A stretch of DNA of 64,000 nt. Origin: Apteryx mantelli (Eukaryota; Chordata; Aves; Apterygiformes; Apterygidae). Position 1 is the first letter of the stretch. Every line of letters begins with the position of its first letter. The stretch spans positions 25,446,297 through 25,510,296 of the forward strand of contig NC_089983.1 of the NCBI RefSeq assembly GCF_036417845.1, written 5' to 3'. The notes beneath the pieces were generated by a model that was not told the DNA's origin, searched no databases, and saw nothing but the letters and a program-made list of their open reading frames with translations. Shown one piece after another: positions 24,131 through 37,186 of this stretch. The translations under genes and the position numbers were made by a program.

Positions 24131-24231
24131 CACAGCTGTTGCCACGATGGCAGTGACGACAGAAGCTCTGGTCTTTAGCACAGATTGTGCAGCTCCCTTT
24201 GCTGCTCGGGTCAAGAGCCCTTTGTATTCCT
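24131..24231 (-). other. Possible unannotated minus-strand exon or conserved block
   Basis: Read on the minus strand, a pyrimidine-containing acceptor (ending TTCAG) precedes this 101-base block and a GTAAGC donor follows it. At least two frames are open through it, and CpG content is raised over about 24010-24240. No partner exons were found and neither translation is recognised. A chance match to splice signals is quite possible. Confidence 0.2.
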
Positions 24232-27200
24232 CTGAAGGTAGAATTAGCTCAAAATATGAAAATGTACTTAATACGATCTAAGTTAATAACCGAAATGCCT
24301 TTTAGTAAAGCAGTGAGACAGTCAGGAAGTATTTGAAGGCCCAAGGAAGACTCCAGACCAGATGAGTCTAGTATTTTACACATGCTTAACTTTTTCAGTT
24401 CTAACTGCCTCCCCTCAATGCTTTCTGCAGTTTCATCACCCTTAGAAGTCAGAGCCTGTGGGATTTCTGCAACATGGCACCCAGCATGAGCCGCTACTTT
24501 TGAAGGCATGGGTGTTATAAAATTCAACAAGCAGGAACAGATCTTCTGGACCAATGTACAGCTCAGATCCTATAGAAGCAGTGGTAAATAAAAACATACA
24601 CTCTCTTGCAATTGTGCTAGTCCACAAAAATTGTGAAGAACAAAGGAAAAAAGGAGCAGATTAAAACTGCCAAGTGATCAAGGAGATGTGTGTCATAGAG
24701 GTATCAGAGGGAACAGAGAGAGAAACGCACAGTTTGTTCTTTCTTATTTCTTGTTGCGAAATGATTGCAAGGAGCAGAGGCAATGCAAATGGCAGACAGA
24801 CTTTGAGTAGCTACGGTGTAGTCTGAGGGCTCATGTTCCCGGCGGTTTAGCTTGCCTAGATGGCAGCAGCAGCAGGACTGACTCTCATCTGCCAGAAAAC
24901 CAGCTCCCGGTTAACAGCTCACACTCAGCCCTGCCCAGAAGGGACAACAGTGTCTCCAGTCCTTTAGCTCTCTAAACCTGTGCCTGACGCCGAGTACAGC
25001 CACTAAACACATCAGAAATATAGCCTCGGTGCAGCAGTGAAGAAGCCAAACTGAAAGGCAGAACAAGGCCTATCCTTGACCTTTTAATTGCACATTTAAC
25101 TAGATGATGGTGTTTTGATGGCACCCAGGATGTGCCATAATAAGTACTGTTACAGGTACAAGCCATACCTCCAGACGAGGGAATTTTACAGCCTGAGGTC
25201 TCAGTCTTGCATGGTGTGTGGACCCCTACAACTGTGTAGGATCCTGATAAAGTTTCAGAAAAGCATACAGCTAAAATAGGCCACTTAAACAGACTCTAAT
25301 GCAGGATTAGGGTCTAATTTCATGCAATACTGAAAGAATAGAAAAGGTGTAAACTCTAAGTTAATGAAAGGACGTGTTAAAGAGTGAAAGATGAATTCAG
25401 TGTAATACAAATACCTGAGCACAGTGTGAAGAAGCAAAGAATTATTTTAGCTATATAATAATTCATTTAATAAACAGATATCAATGCATATACTCTTGTA
25501 ATCAATGCTAATGAAGTGTCTTCAGGAGAGATTTGAAATCATCAGACTTCAGGTGGATATTCCATGTGCAAGATTCTCCTGTTCTTATGGAAATCAACAA
25601 CAGTTCTATCAGTGGGGAGAAGGATAACATTCAAGAAAATTTGTAACTTTACCAGAAAGAAAAAGGCAAACATTCTTGGTTTCTCTACTGTGCCCATCAA
25701 GCAGGATTTCTTCTATTAATATGGAATTTCCTAATTAAAAAATATGGTGGATTAGTTGCAAAGCTAAGCAAAGTATCAAAGGAATATGCAAGTATTTTAG
25801 GACTCAGGATCAGACCAGAAATTCTGGAGCAAACTGGGTAAAAACAAAATGCCCAATCTCTCTGTGTGATAGAATTTGATTAAGGTTTATTGGCTTTTTA
25901 CTACAATTTCCAATTTGACAGGCCTACTAAAGCTAAAATTGAATTTCATATACAAAGCTTATGTGGTTATGTTTGTTATTAGCATTGTCTTCCCTAGAGA
26001 TATTTGGATTTTGTTTAACTGAAAAATAAACAAGTTAAATGTTGAATTGCCTGGCTAAGACAGTTATATGATGTGGTCTTTTCCTTTCATTATAAAGATT
26101 GTGAGTTTTGGGATATACGTTTAGGAGTTTGTGGTTACTTTACTTTAAATCTAATACCATGGACTTATAATGTTTTTGTTCAATGTTCTGCTCTTTTCAT
26201 ATAAAGTTCTGTGTCCTGGCCAATTTATGGCCAGACTTATCCAATAAACAAGTTTGTAGGAATGCATTTATAGATTGTTAGAAATATGTGTGGTGCCTGC
26301 ACTTTTCTCAGCAGTAATGTAATGATTTATTTTTACTGTTAATTTTTAGTATAATGCAACAACAAAAAAAAGGAAAATAATTCGCATACATTGAGCAATA
26401 TTCCTAAAGTGTACTAGAAAAAATAGGAAGATGCATAGGTCAAGATTTAAAAAAATGCTTAATGAATATGGATGGATTCCTCTAACCTGGTATACCAAAC
26501 CTAAGACATTTTCATTTTCAAAGACACTTCATTTTCAAAGGTTAGATGCTTAGTACTTCCTGAAAATCAGGGCTCTTGCAGTATCTCATCTGAACACACC
26601 AAACTTTTCTGAAAATTGTAGCCATTGAGAACTTCTGAGCTTGGAAAATCAAGGAGTAAGCAAACAAGCAAAATAGAAAAGGTTATGATTTGTCAATGTA
26701 TTTATCAGATAGGTATAGTTTAGTACATCATTTTACAGAATTTGAGTTGGATAGTTGCACTGTGGAAGTCTCCAGAGATCCCCAAACCAGGAACCAATTT
26801 GCTAGTCATGTGTCATTGAAGCATAAAATAGAGATGGCCCCCAAACTGCTTACAACTTAAAGACAGGGAAGGAAACAAAAGACAGATGAGCCAACAATAA
26901 GACAATACCACTTTGTAAGTATTTTGCCAAATATTGCTATTTTCCACTGATCTTGTCAATGCACTATGGTATTAGATCTCTGGTGAAAATGAATAGAGGT
27001 TGGGTTGGGACTAGCAAAATGAGAATGAGTAAGTTTTCATTATACATTATGTTAAGATGTTCAGGATTAGCATCTGTCTGTCTTAAAGTGAAAATAATTA
27101 AATGAATGTGTAAAACAAGATTATCCTTCATAAAGAACTGAAGTCACTGACAAGCATAAAATGTATTACAGTACAGTCTTTTTATGCTTTTCTGGCGTGA

Positions 27201-29531
27201 ATGAACTGATCTAGTATTGATAAATGTATATTACTTCATAAAATAACTCAGACCTAACAAAAATATGTATTTTGCCCTAAAGCAAAACTCCTAGACTTCA
27301 CTACATACTATTTCCTGGTAACCTCCTTTATTCTCAACAAGACTCAGTTTGATGTGCTGTTTGTGTTGAAAAAATGAGCCAGAGGTCCTTTTCTACTACA
27401 TTTTATTCTGGTTTATTTTGCCTAAAGAACTGAAGCCTTATTTCAGACTTTTCTCTTCCCCCACATCCCATCTGTGCTCTACCTATAAATCATTACGGCT
27501 TTATCATTGGCCTTACTTTTCACTACCCAGTCCATTGGTTGACTATGGGTCAGTTTATGAATGGAAAATGGAAAGTACACAAAAACTGTGCAATAGAAAC
27601 TGAATTCACTCCCTTTAACATATATCATTATTTCTGATAACCTACACTGAAACATCCTAAATCCCATCACCAGATACTCCTCTAACACGACAGTTCCCAA
27701 ATATGTTCTTAAATTCAAGACACATTAATTTTACCCAAGCACACCTGTGTATCCAAAGCAGGCTTGGAATGACCTTAAATCTTACCATTTTAAGTCACTG
27801 GAGTGTTTACAATAGAAATTCTTCTCACTGTCTATCTTCTGCATGTATTTAATCAAATAGCTTTATTTTAAGAAAGGGAAAGTTTTTAGCATACTTTTAG
27901 CATCCCTCCATTCGAGCTCCATTTCAGACATTTACTAGCTATGACATACTATGAGAAAATCATGTTGACTTCCCTGGGAGTTTTGCAAGTGAAGGGACTG
28001 TAAATTCAGATCTTAAATTATCTAAAACTTGAAGCAATAACAGTTGTGTAAAAGATACTCATAGCTGAAATAAGTTCTGAAATGCTGAATGCTTTTGAAT
28101 TTCACATTCTTTGAAAAGCTTATTTCAAAATCGTGTGTGAAAAGACTAACACAGGTTGTACCACTAAACATGAACACAAAGCAACTGTTCATTGTCCTTC
28201 AGCTTGCAAGATATATATTTGCTTTCTAATATTTGTCATCTTTAACTGAATGAAATCGCAGATACTTTTACATGTGGATTTTATTATATGAATCGGTTTA
28301 TAAGCCTGCTATTTAACATGATTATATGAATTACGAACTGTGATTTTATTTCTTTTATAATCTTTGTAGAGCTTGCCATTACTTTTACATGTCTATGTCT
28401 GGCATTATGCACCTTTGAAACTGTGCCAGAAATATTTATTGTCCTATTTCTGGCATTCTGGGACTACATGGTTCCGTTTGGTTTCCAACCAGAACAAAGC
28501 TTATTAGCAGATCCAGTTCTTGGTATTTTGCTGAAAACAATTTTATATGTAAATTTAATACTCCATTAAAGTAACTTCTTGTAACAATCAGAAATAAGTA
28601 TGAAATGCATTTAATGTAGGTAATGTTCTATCTGCCGTTTTGAACAGTTATCAAAAGCAAAATATATGTACTAATTAGAACTTTCCTTCTCATTGCCTGT
28701 CTCCTCCAGCTTGACTAATAAGAAAGCACTAAAACCAGTCAGGTTGAATAAAAATGGTATCCTGTTTCTGCACTTGTCTGTGCTTTGTATACACATGCAG
28801 CTCCCTGAAAGGGAGGTTCACTGCAATGAGAACAGCACATTCTCATTTGCCCCTTGAATCATATTTACTTGGTTCCAAATTCCATTATTCTTCATCAAGT
28901 AGAAATCCTCTGAAGGTCATCCAGAGTTTCATTCAAATTACTTCATAATTTGGCCCTCATTTTGACGGATTCGTTCCTACCTTGCCCAGTAGGCACAGCT
29001 GTATTAAAAGGGCTATTGGAAAGCATTCTTTATTTTATTTAGCTTCAAGGAAATAGATGTTAATAAAATTTAAGGATGTACTTACGTGTTTATTAAAGAG
29101 GAGGTATCCTGTTGAATCAGAACCCTAATTTGTTTAAAGAGTAAACTGCTCCAGGAAGCAAAAATAATATAGCTGACTTAGGTATTAGTACAGCTCAAAT
29201 ACTCTCAGTGAGAATAATCATGCTTTCATTTGGAGACTAGGGAAAATTGATTTAGTATGCTTTCTTACAGAATATTGAGTTATTGTTTATACAGTCATTT
29301 TTCTCACTATAAACATATATTAGTCATTATAACCATTAAAGAGTCAGATGCTTGAAGTCATGCCCATCAGGGAAGAGTATGTATTTATATGTGTATAGTA
29401 ATTGCTTCTAAAACTTCATACATGAAGTATAACTTCTCTCAAATATAGGCAAAACCATCTTTCTGCTTCTCATGCTGCATTCTCACTCTAGCTTTCTTCT
29501 ATTTGCTCATGGGATCTTAATAACAGAATGA
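24232..29531. other. Intergenic AT-rich DNA, no gene seen
   Basis: Mostly CpG-poor unique sequence, with one CpG-retaining block at about 24770-24930. All open frames are short and unsupported. Confidence 0.55.
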
Positions 29532-29555
29532 ATATATATATATATATATATATAT
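29532..29555. repeat. (AT)12 microsatellite
   Basis: Twelve AT units, flanked by GA and TC so that the whole tract is self-complementary. Confidence 0.9.
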
Positions 29556-32500
29556 TCTATAAGAAACCGCTCTCCTGGTTCACTGTGCCACAAAAAGAAA
29601 ATCAAAATTTCTACCATATTCCTAAACATTGTCAGAAACTTATAGTACTCAAATGAAGATGAAACTTCCACTCCTGCTTTAAACCTGATGGTCTTTCAAA
29701 TATGGAAAGGTTCCTATTGTAGTGTTTGAAGAGTTTTAAAACACTCAGGGTTCTTTTGATTTAAAACTTTTAAACATTTATATTTTTGCCACAGAATAAT
29801 GATAATTGCCAAAATTATTATTATTACTACTAAAATGTCTTAATCATGAAAAGAATAATGTATGTGACTACTGAAGATTTTTAAATGAGCCATTTGTTTA
29901 AGTGATACCTCTTGACCTGATGGATTGTGTATTTCTTTTTCAGGTAATAATTTATCAGTAACTTGTGACTGAGTCAGATGCAAAGGACTTCATGAAACCA
30001 CTGGAGCACTGAGATGCCCTACAGGATAAAATACTAAAAAAATGCTCAGGGAACAAGAGGTAAATGTAAGAATGCTGACATCTGACACTGCAAATATTAC
30101 AGTTGGAGCAGAACACAAAAATAAGCATATACTGTTACATATCAAAAAAATAAATCAAATCTCTTGATATTTTCCTCAGTGCTGCTGTTGCAGAGCATGT
30201 TTCCAAAGTGCATCATGCCAAAATATGGCATTGAATTTGCCCCACCTCAGCAACATTTTGACTGATTTTTTTAAGGTGCTCTGAAATCATTAAAATGTCA
30301 CAAATTAAACACTATTTATTTGGTCTTTCCATTCTTAAGCCTTTCTTGCGGCTTCCAGTTTATTTTTTTCCATGGCTTCAGGCCTTGCCTCTTTTTAACT
30401 CACCAGTTCCCTCTAAGAGGGCTCTTCCAGTCCCTTGCAATCTGGAAAAACTTATCTGCTTCTCTTCCTAGTCCCAATTGTAATTGAAACTTTTTTTTTA
30501 ATAGGAAAGATATGCCGTCATCTTGGAAGCAAAATGAGTATTTTGCCAGTGGTACAAAGATCACATTGCCAAATATTTTACCACATAGATTTGTGTATTT
30601 GTTATTGATTTTACTTTAAAAGCACGGTATTTTTATTATGATTTGGCAAATTGTTCTACAGAATTAAGTTAAACAATGTCATGCATCATGTTATTATGTC
30701 ACATTTTCTAGTAGATTGGCAGTTTTATGTTGCATTCTACTGAATAAAATTTCCATTCTGAAAACAATATGCTATCTTCAGTACAGTAGCTACAGTAACT
30801 TCATCAAAGGTTAGTATTTAAAAGAACCTATGAAGAGATGCAATCCCTGCAATACTCAGAAGGAGGCCAAGTAAGAATTTTGAAAGCTTCTAATAAAAAA
30901 TGCAATGAAAATGCAGTGTGGTGGAGCTCCATATTTTACTGCCGGAGGAGAATCATGACTAGAGAGTGGGCTCAACTAATAATGACCCTTACATAACCAT
31001 TGCATATTTCAACTGAGGTCTGTATGAAATCTTCTATGGCTGTTAATGTGTGCAGAACTCATAGGTCCCCTGGAAATATCTGGTCCCACAAGCAACTTAT
31101 GTATTAATGGACTTCATATGTGGCCAACTGACCAAATATTTCTATCCACAAAAGGTAGAGATTTTTGTGTCCAACTATGTCTTGCAGCGAAACAAGACCA
31201 GAAAATAGTCTGGGGTCATCTCTATGAGTCACCCACCTCGAGCAGTTACGTCAGTTAAGAGTCAACTGCAGATTTGGTTAACTTTTACTACAGATATATC
31301 CATACAATGAAGTTTTTACCTCCTTATGCATTTTCTGCATTGGTAAAAAATAAAATGTTCCTATATTACTTAAGCAAATATACTATTAAGACTTTTTTTT
31401 TTTACCAAAACTGAAATACATAAGATATTCACACATTTATGTTAATTGCTATGTATTTGTCATTTATGAGCTGCCAGCATGCTTTCATTCAATACAAGCT
31501 GTAGAGGAAGCACAGCCTAGGCCCTGGGAGACGCAATCCATAGTTGGCTTGATTTGGCTTTGGCTTATGCTAACATCTACTGGCTGCGGTACGTCCAGGC
31601 AAGGATGATGTAGAAGGAAGCTGCAGTGATCCAAATCCAGCTGCACTGGGCTCGTGGCAGTAGAGCAGCTTTGCAGGTGGAAAGCAGAGACACAGCGAGG
31701 AGTGCATGGATGGTGTCCCTAACAGTTCTGGCTTGCTTTAGTTCCTGTGGTGCTTATAGCGCATGGGAAGCAAACTCCAGAGAAAAACTGTGCTCCTGTG
31801 GAGCTGACCAAAAGACAGTACTCCAGTTTGGGTCTGAGCAAAGCAGCATACAGTGGCATGTAATTCTCAAACTGCTATTTCATTGATTAAGCATTGTGAA
31901 AAAACTGCTGAAATGACAGCACATGCAGACCTAGTGTTATAGGCAGGGCAGTTTATGATTTTAAAGCTAGCTTTAAATGTACACATTCATTTGCTGCAAT
32001 CACATCTCCAATTGCTACGCAGACAATGGTTCTGTTTCAACATCTAAATTTTCTCAGCATCTAATCAGTTAAACTATATGGCCTCGCTAGCCAGAAAAGT
32101 CCAAGAGGGCCTATTTTAAGAGACTGCTGAACATATTTGGGCAGCCTAATTAAAAACCTCAAGTAAACACAAATTAGCAATGCTAAGCTTCTCTTAACCA
32201 AACAGTATTTTCCTAAGGATGTACAGGACCACATATTTATTTAGAAAATAAATCAGACTATTAACTACATATATTGCTAACATATATGTGTTTTATGAAT
32301 GTCACCATGGGAAAACTCTCCTTGAAGGCAAAGAAGAATCTCTGGGTGTTGCTCTGAAGGTGACCAGCACATTTTAAATAAAGTTTATTAATGATCATCC
32401 AGTATTCTGCTTATGGAAGGACTAAAAGTGCCAAATATGCTCCCCAGGGGAAAACTGTGGAGACTAGCCTGCTGTTAGAATGGTTACACAGAATCAGGTT

Positions 32501-34200
32501 AAACACCAGTCCAACTGATAAGGAAGGATTTCACATGGAATTTATTTAGGGTTTTAAATACTCTGTAGGGGGCAGTTTTGAACAAGATTAATGAAATTTT
32601 TACTCTGACTGATTTGAAGTTATGATTCTATACTCGGTTTTATTAGCTTCACTAGCTACATGGGCATCATTTCTTCTTTTGTGGATATGTCCTTTGGAAG
32701 GTAGATCTTGACCACGAACAGGCAGCTCCATGCTATCATATAGCATCACATAGTTGACATACTGTCAACTACCTACCAGACATGCATTTAAAAGTATTAG
32801 CTAATTTTGTGCTTGAGAGACTCATCTGCATGAAAAGTTCAGAAATGGTAGTTAACAACACCTTTTTAGAACTACTAGTTAGACAGATTTATAATTGTAT
32901 AGCTGTGATTAGAACTTGATTGAGGAGGCATGCATAAAAATCTATTCTGTAGTATGGCCCAAGGTCACATGTATGGTCTACAATCGCCTGTCAGAATTCT
33001 GATTCAGCCCTGAATCAAATTTTGTGGTGACTTGAAAAAGTTTATGACAATTCTGGGAAAAGAAAAAGAAGCTTCTTGGAGAAGCTAGTATTGGCTGTAA
33101 CATTCCAAAAAAACTTTAAATATGGTACTGCCACTATCTATGTTTATTTTAAGTGGATACCATGCTAGATCATGGGAAAAGATGTTAGTATTTTGGCTAA
33201 AAGATGAAGATTTAAATCAGCTTCCCTCCAGCAACATACTGCTAGAAGTATCATAACCAGGGGTGCGCTATAGCTGTGTTTAATCTGAAAGCAAAAAGAA
33301 GGAGGTCCACGTGGCAGAAGGATAGTCACTGCTGCAAGTGTTTTAGTCAGCAGACATGGATCTAGGAAGAAAGTTGAAGGGAGGGAAAGGCTTAGTCACC
33401 AGGTCTTTTTTCATTTGGAAAGGAAGCAGCACTCTAGGTCTCAATGAGGGAAATGAAGCTGTAGATGTAGTTTACAGTTTCTACCTCTGCAATCAATGTC
33501 AGGGTATTTCTAGTTTAGTCAATGGCTCTGCATTGACTGCCATTATTTTGCTTTGAATTAACTTACTTGAAGCCCATCCTAGACTGTGATTCCCAGCTAT
33601 AACCAGTTACTATTTAGCTGATACTATAAATAGCAGATAATGTATATATGAGTAATAAGTTTTACTCTGAACACCAGCAGCAGCTAAAAGGATGAATTTC
33701 CCAAAGACAAAACTCCAGATCACTGTCTGACAAATGATCAGACTCAGCAGCTCTGCTATTTAAAGTCTGAAGCTTACTGTGTTGACTAAAGTGTGTGGGA
33801 TATCTTGTTTGTTCTTCCTTGGTGTAAAAGACTTGCCTATTTTGCTTGGGACCAAACTCTTTTTCTATAAAGTTTAAAACAGGAAAAAAAAAACCCTTTT
33901 CATATACTCTCATTTGCATAGCCATATCCATAAAACTTTCAGGCAGGGGACCTAGGAACGTGTGAGAAAGAGAGCACAAATAGAGCGAGTATTCTCTGTA
34001 TCCCAGTCCTCTCTGCATTGGATGAGTGATTACAGGAGTCAAACAAGTCAGGGTATTACATAATGAAACTGAAAACGTAGCAAGCAGAGCTAGGGAAAAT
34101 GTAGTTCTTTGACGAGAGACAGAAAAAGGAAAGAATAGTCAGCACCTTACAACCGCCAGAGCACCAGAAGGGAGGGCATTACAGCAATGTAAATTAAAGA
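29556..34200. other. Intergenic AT-rich DNA, no gene seen
   Basis: Unique AT-rich sequence. It contains a possible CR1 remnant near 31800, a 9-bp-arm palindrome at 32751-32771 and a CTCF-like core near 32570. No exon is supportable. Confidence 0.5.
31796..31862 (-). mobile_element. Degenerate CR1-like fragment
   Basis: The stretch around 31818-31845 resembles the reverse complement of an internal CR1 segment often seen in bird genomes (a 'TACTCCAG...GGTCT...AGCA' pattern). It is short and divergent, and no octamer tail is present. The call rests on remembered consensus only. Confidence 0.35.
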
Positions 34201-34739
34201 AATATGAGTGTTGCTGAACGAACTGGGTGTTGTCGAACGAATTATCCATAAAGCAGTTCAAGCAGTTGCCTAATGGAACCAAACGGACAGTGAAAGCAGT
34301 CCTGTACTGTAATTATCTGAGGCAAATTTAGCACCTGCCTCGCACAAAAAGAAGTCTGTCCAGGATAGTTTTTTTTCAGGATTTGTTTTATAGTCAAAGA
34401 TAGAACATATAAATATCAGGAAGCTGCTGCAAACCTTTATACAACAGTTTGACCCTTGTGTTCCTAGGTTTTATTCATAAAACACTTGAGTTGTCTGTAA
34501 ATGAGTATCTGAAGTAGATCTCTGTATTCTTGCTTTGACAATAACCTAATTCATCTCAGCATGACAGGAACGCCTTCCTCGCCGACACAGCCGGAACAGC
34601 TGGGCCCCACATGCCGTGTTCAGAAGAGCTGATTTCTGACACTGAAATGGGAAAACAAATCTCACAAGTGAGAACACCTTTTCTCTTCTTCTGGACTTGC
34701 ATATTTAAGTGCTGCCCACAAAAAGCGACTCAAAATACG
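34201..34739 (+). other. Region just upstream of the LNPK CpG island
   Basis: AT-rich sequence leading up to the island. Two similar 'GAACGAA' blocks lie about 20 bp apart at 34213-34243. There is no coding exon. The boundary with the GC-rich promoter at about 34740 is sharp. Confidence 0.5.
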
Positions 34740-35027
34740 GCTAGAAGCGCGTGTGAAAACGTCCCCGCCACTCCGAGGTCCCGCCACCACCCCAGGCCGC
34801 CGCCCCGGCCGGGCCCCGCCCCAAGAGGCCGCGCCAGGCCTCGCAGCCCCCGGCGGCGCCCGCCCCCGCCCCGCTCCTGCTCGCCCGGCTCGGGCACCCA
34901 CCGGGCTCTGCCCGCGCTGGGCCCCGGCCCCGGCCCGGCCCCGGCAGCGCCGCGGCCCCCGCGCGGCGCAACGGCCCTTCCCCTCCCCCGCACGCTGCTC
35001 CCCGCGCGCCGCAGCAGCCCGGCGCTG

Positions 35028-35032
35028 ATTGG
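35028..35032 (-). promoter_or_regulatory. LNPK: Inverted CCAAT box of the LNPK promoter
   Basis: ATTGG in the context CTGATTGGCC matches the NF-Y binding consensus on the minus strand. NF-Y sites usually lie 60-100 bp upstream of the start site, which fits the exon 1 donor at 35143. Confidence 0.6.
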
Positions 35033-35059
35033 CCGCCGGCGCCGCGCGGGGCCTGATGG

Positions 35060-35143
35060 GAGCGCGGCCGCAGCCCTGGCCTCTCCTTCGGCGGCGGGAG
35101 GCAGCGCAGGCGGCCGCGGGATGCGCGGCCCGGCCCGCGGCAG
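35060..35143 (+). other. LNPK: LNPK exon 1, non-coding (5' end approximate)
   Basis: Its 3' border is the strong donor CAG followed by GTACGT at 35144. The 5' end is a guess from the CCAAT position. Joining it to the acceptor at 39511 gives a leader with no AUG in frame and open with the LNPK start. Two upstream ATGs are possible: 35121, and 35056 if transcription starts further left. Confidence 0.55.
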
Positions 35144-35159
35144 GTACGTGCGCAGCGGC

Positions 35160-35228
35160 CCGGCCCGGCCCAGCGCCGCGAGGGGGGAGCGGCTCGGCCC
35201 GGCTCGGCTCGGCCCGGCCCGGCCCGGC
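35160..35228 (+). repeat. GGCCC/GGCTC pentanucleotide-like tract
   Basis: Degenerate CGGCC and CGGCT units run through the start of intron 1 in the CpG island. They resemble the pure array at 3518-3550. Confidence 0.6.
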
Positions 35229-37032
35229 GCGACGCGACGCGGCGCGTCCCCGCGGCGGGGACTGGCTCCCCTGCCCAAGGAAGGGAAGGGAAGGGGTGGG
35301 CGGGGCGGCGGGGCAGGGGCGCCCGGCGCCTCGCGTGGCCCGGCTCGGGCTCCTCGTCCGCGGGGCCGGGGCCGCGGCCAGGCCGCCGGGGGCAGCCGGG
35401 CGGCCCCTTCTTCCCAGGCCTCCGGCCCGGCCTGCGCGGGGAGCGGGCCGCCTCGCTGCTCGCGGGGCTCCCGGCGGGCCGAGGGGCGGCGGCCGGGCCG
35501 GGCTGCCCCCTCGGAAGAGGAAGCGGCTGGGCGGCGGCCTGTGGCCGGAGGGGCTGCGGGGAGCCCGCGGCGCCTCTGCGGTCCTGTCAAGGAGGACGGA
35601 GGCGGGCAAGCGCCGAGCCGCTGCCTCTCGCCGGGGGCCGGCCGGGCAAGCGGCTGCCCCGAGCTGAGGCTTCCTTCCCTGCTGTCCTCCCTGGCGCCCC
35701 TGGGAGCCCGGGATCGCCGCTTCCTCTCGGAATTGCGAATTCTTGCTGTTGCAGGCTTCAAAGCAAGACTAGGCTTTAAAAAGGGCTTGACCCACCCATT
35801 CCTTTGTTGATCGTTTTAAAGACACTTTTTGCAACTGAGTTTATTTTTATAATTAAGGGTTTTAAAAACAGAAGACCTTTGGGTGCTTTCATATGGAATT
35901 CAGGGAAAATGAAGTTTAAAAATTAACAAGTTTCAGTATCTCAGTTTAACTGAGAGGTGCTAAGACAGGCTGGCAATAGGTAGTGGATGGTGGTCTTGGT
36001 TTTGTTTTGCTTGTTTACTTGTTCAAGGCATTCATAGCTTAAGAAACTTTTTACAATCTCTGTGGAAGCTTCTGAGGTCAGTAAATTGTGGGTGAGCCTG
36101 AATTTCATGTGGAAACTGTCAGCAGACCTGGAAAGTTGATTAGAAAGACAGGCCTTGTGTTTTTTGACTATATGGTGGTTATATAATAAACTTATATATA
36201 AAATGAGATTACTAGTATTACAAAACACCTCCTTTACAGGATGTTTCCCTTTCCTTTAGGGGAAAGGGGACTGTAGTTCTGCACACAAGGACTCGATTGC
36301 AAATGTCTAAGCTATGTTTTTTCCTTTCAATATGACTTAATTTAATGTTATTCAGTCATGAATCTCAGTATTTCAAATATTATTATTTAATTTGAAGCCT
36401 TTGTGTGTTTTTTTTTTTGTAAAGCTCTTTGTCTTAAAACATGTTTGAAAGTAGCTTGAAGAAACCGGAGACTGACATAAGAGATGTTCTACATGCGTTT
36501 GCATCTTTGCTTGGGGGAGTTTCTGGGGCATCTGGTGTTTTTGTTTGGAATCCACCTTAACTCTAACAGGAGACACAAAATGTTCATATTCTTAGCTGAA
36601 AAAAGCTGTCTGCTTTGCTGCATGACTTGATAAAAGTGTAATGAGATCATCAAACTATTCTATTTAGATGAAAAGGTCGGTGGATGACTGTTTTGTAATT
36701 GTGCATGACCCAGCCCTCTTTCAAAAGAGGAACTTTCTGCTCTGTAATTTTCTTACTGGTTGTACTTTTGCTTTGCTTTTTACTCTAAGTTGCATATTTT
36801 GGGGGTAAAAGAGGTGCTCTGAGGAAATTCAGATTTTTTTTTTGAGTGTCAGATAATAAAAACTGGTAATAGTATTTTTTTATAAGCTTCTACATTAAGT
36901 GTTTTTTTTAAAACATTTCTGTTGTTCCTTTTAAGGCTACAGGTAGCAATTGTTGCAGCTATCTCATATGTGTATTAAATCTGTAATAATGTGTATGGAA
37001 ATAGGCTGAGTCACAGTGTCTTACAGAGGAAA

Positions 37033-37186
37033 AGTGCTATATGTCAACTTGTTGGTTAGAGCATGTAAAGGCAATAGAATTGTGGAAGAAGGATGTGTAT
37101 CATGAACAGTAGGATGTTAAGGGTGGATATCCGGAGTGACAGGTGAGGAGGAACACTGGGAGTTATGCTTATGAGCAACTGAAGAG
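37033..37186 (+). repeat. Dispersed duplicate, copy 1 of 2
   Basis: This block of about 155 bp is clearly similar to 38995-39156. It has near-identical stretches such as 'AGTAGGATGTTAA' and 'TTATGAGCA' in the same order and spacing. Both copies are in the same orientation, about 1.96 kb apart in LNPK intron 1. They may be a local duplication or two copies of an unrecognised repeat. Confidence 0.75.

Larger units (their letters stand above)
34740..35740 (+). promoter_or_regulatory. LNPK: LNPK CpG-island promoter
   Basis: This roughly 1-kb island is extremely rich in G, C and CpG. It contains multiple GC boxes in 34790-34960, an inverted CCAAT box (ATTGG, 35028-35032) and CGGCC/GGCTC simple repeats around 35155-35225. 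It has no obvious TATA box, as usual for a housekeeping-type gene. A near-perfect donor, CAG followed by GTACGT, at 35143/35144 lies about 110 bp after the CCAAT box. I therefore place the start sites between roughly 35060 and 35115 (inference). Long open frames on both strands here are GC-bias artefacts. Divergent antisense transcription toward the left is possible but not shown. Confidence 0.8.

Noticed and set aside
24131..24231. Cysteine-rich reading of the minus-strand block as a defensin- or zinc-finger-like peptide
   Set aside because: Another frame is equally open, there is no signal peptide or partner exon, and the cysteine spacing fits no family I can name.
34611..35810. 399-codon plus-strand and 343-codon minus-strand open frames over the LNPK promoter
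   Set aside because: They span a CpG-island promoter, overlap each other on opposite strands, and are low-complexity Arg/Pro/Ala. The exon 1 donor at 35144 cuts through them.
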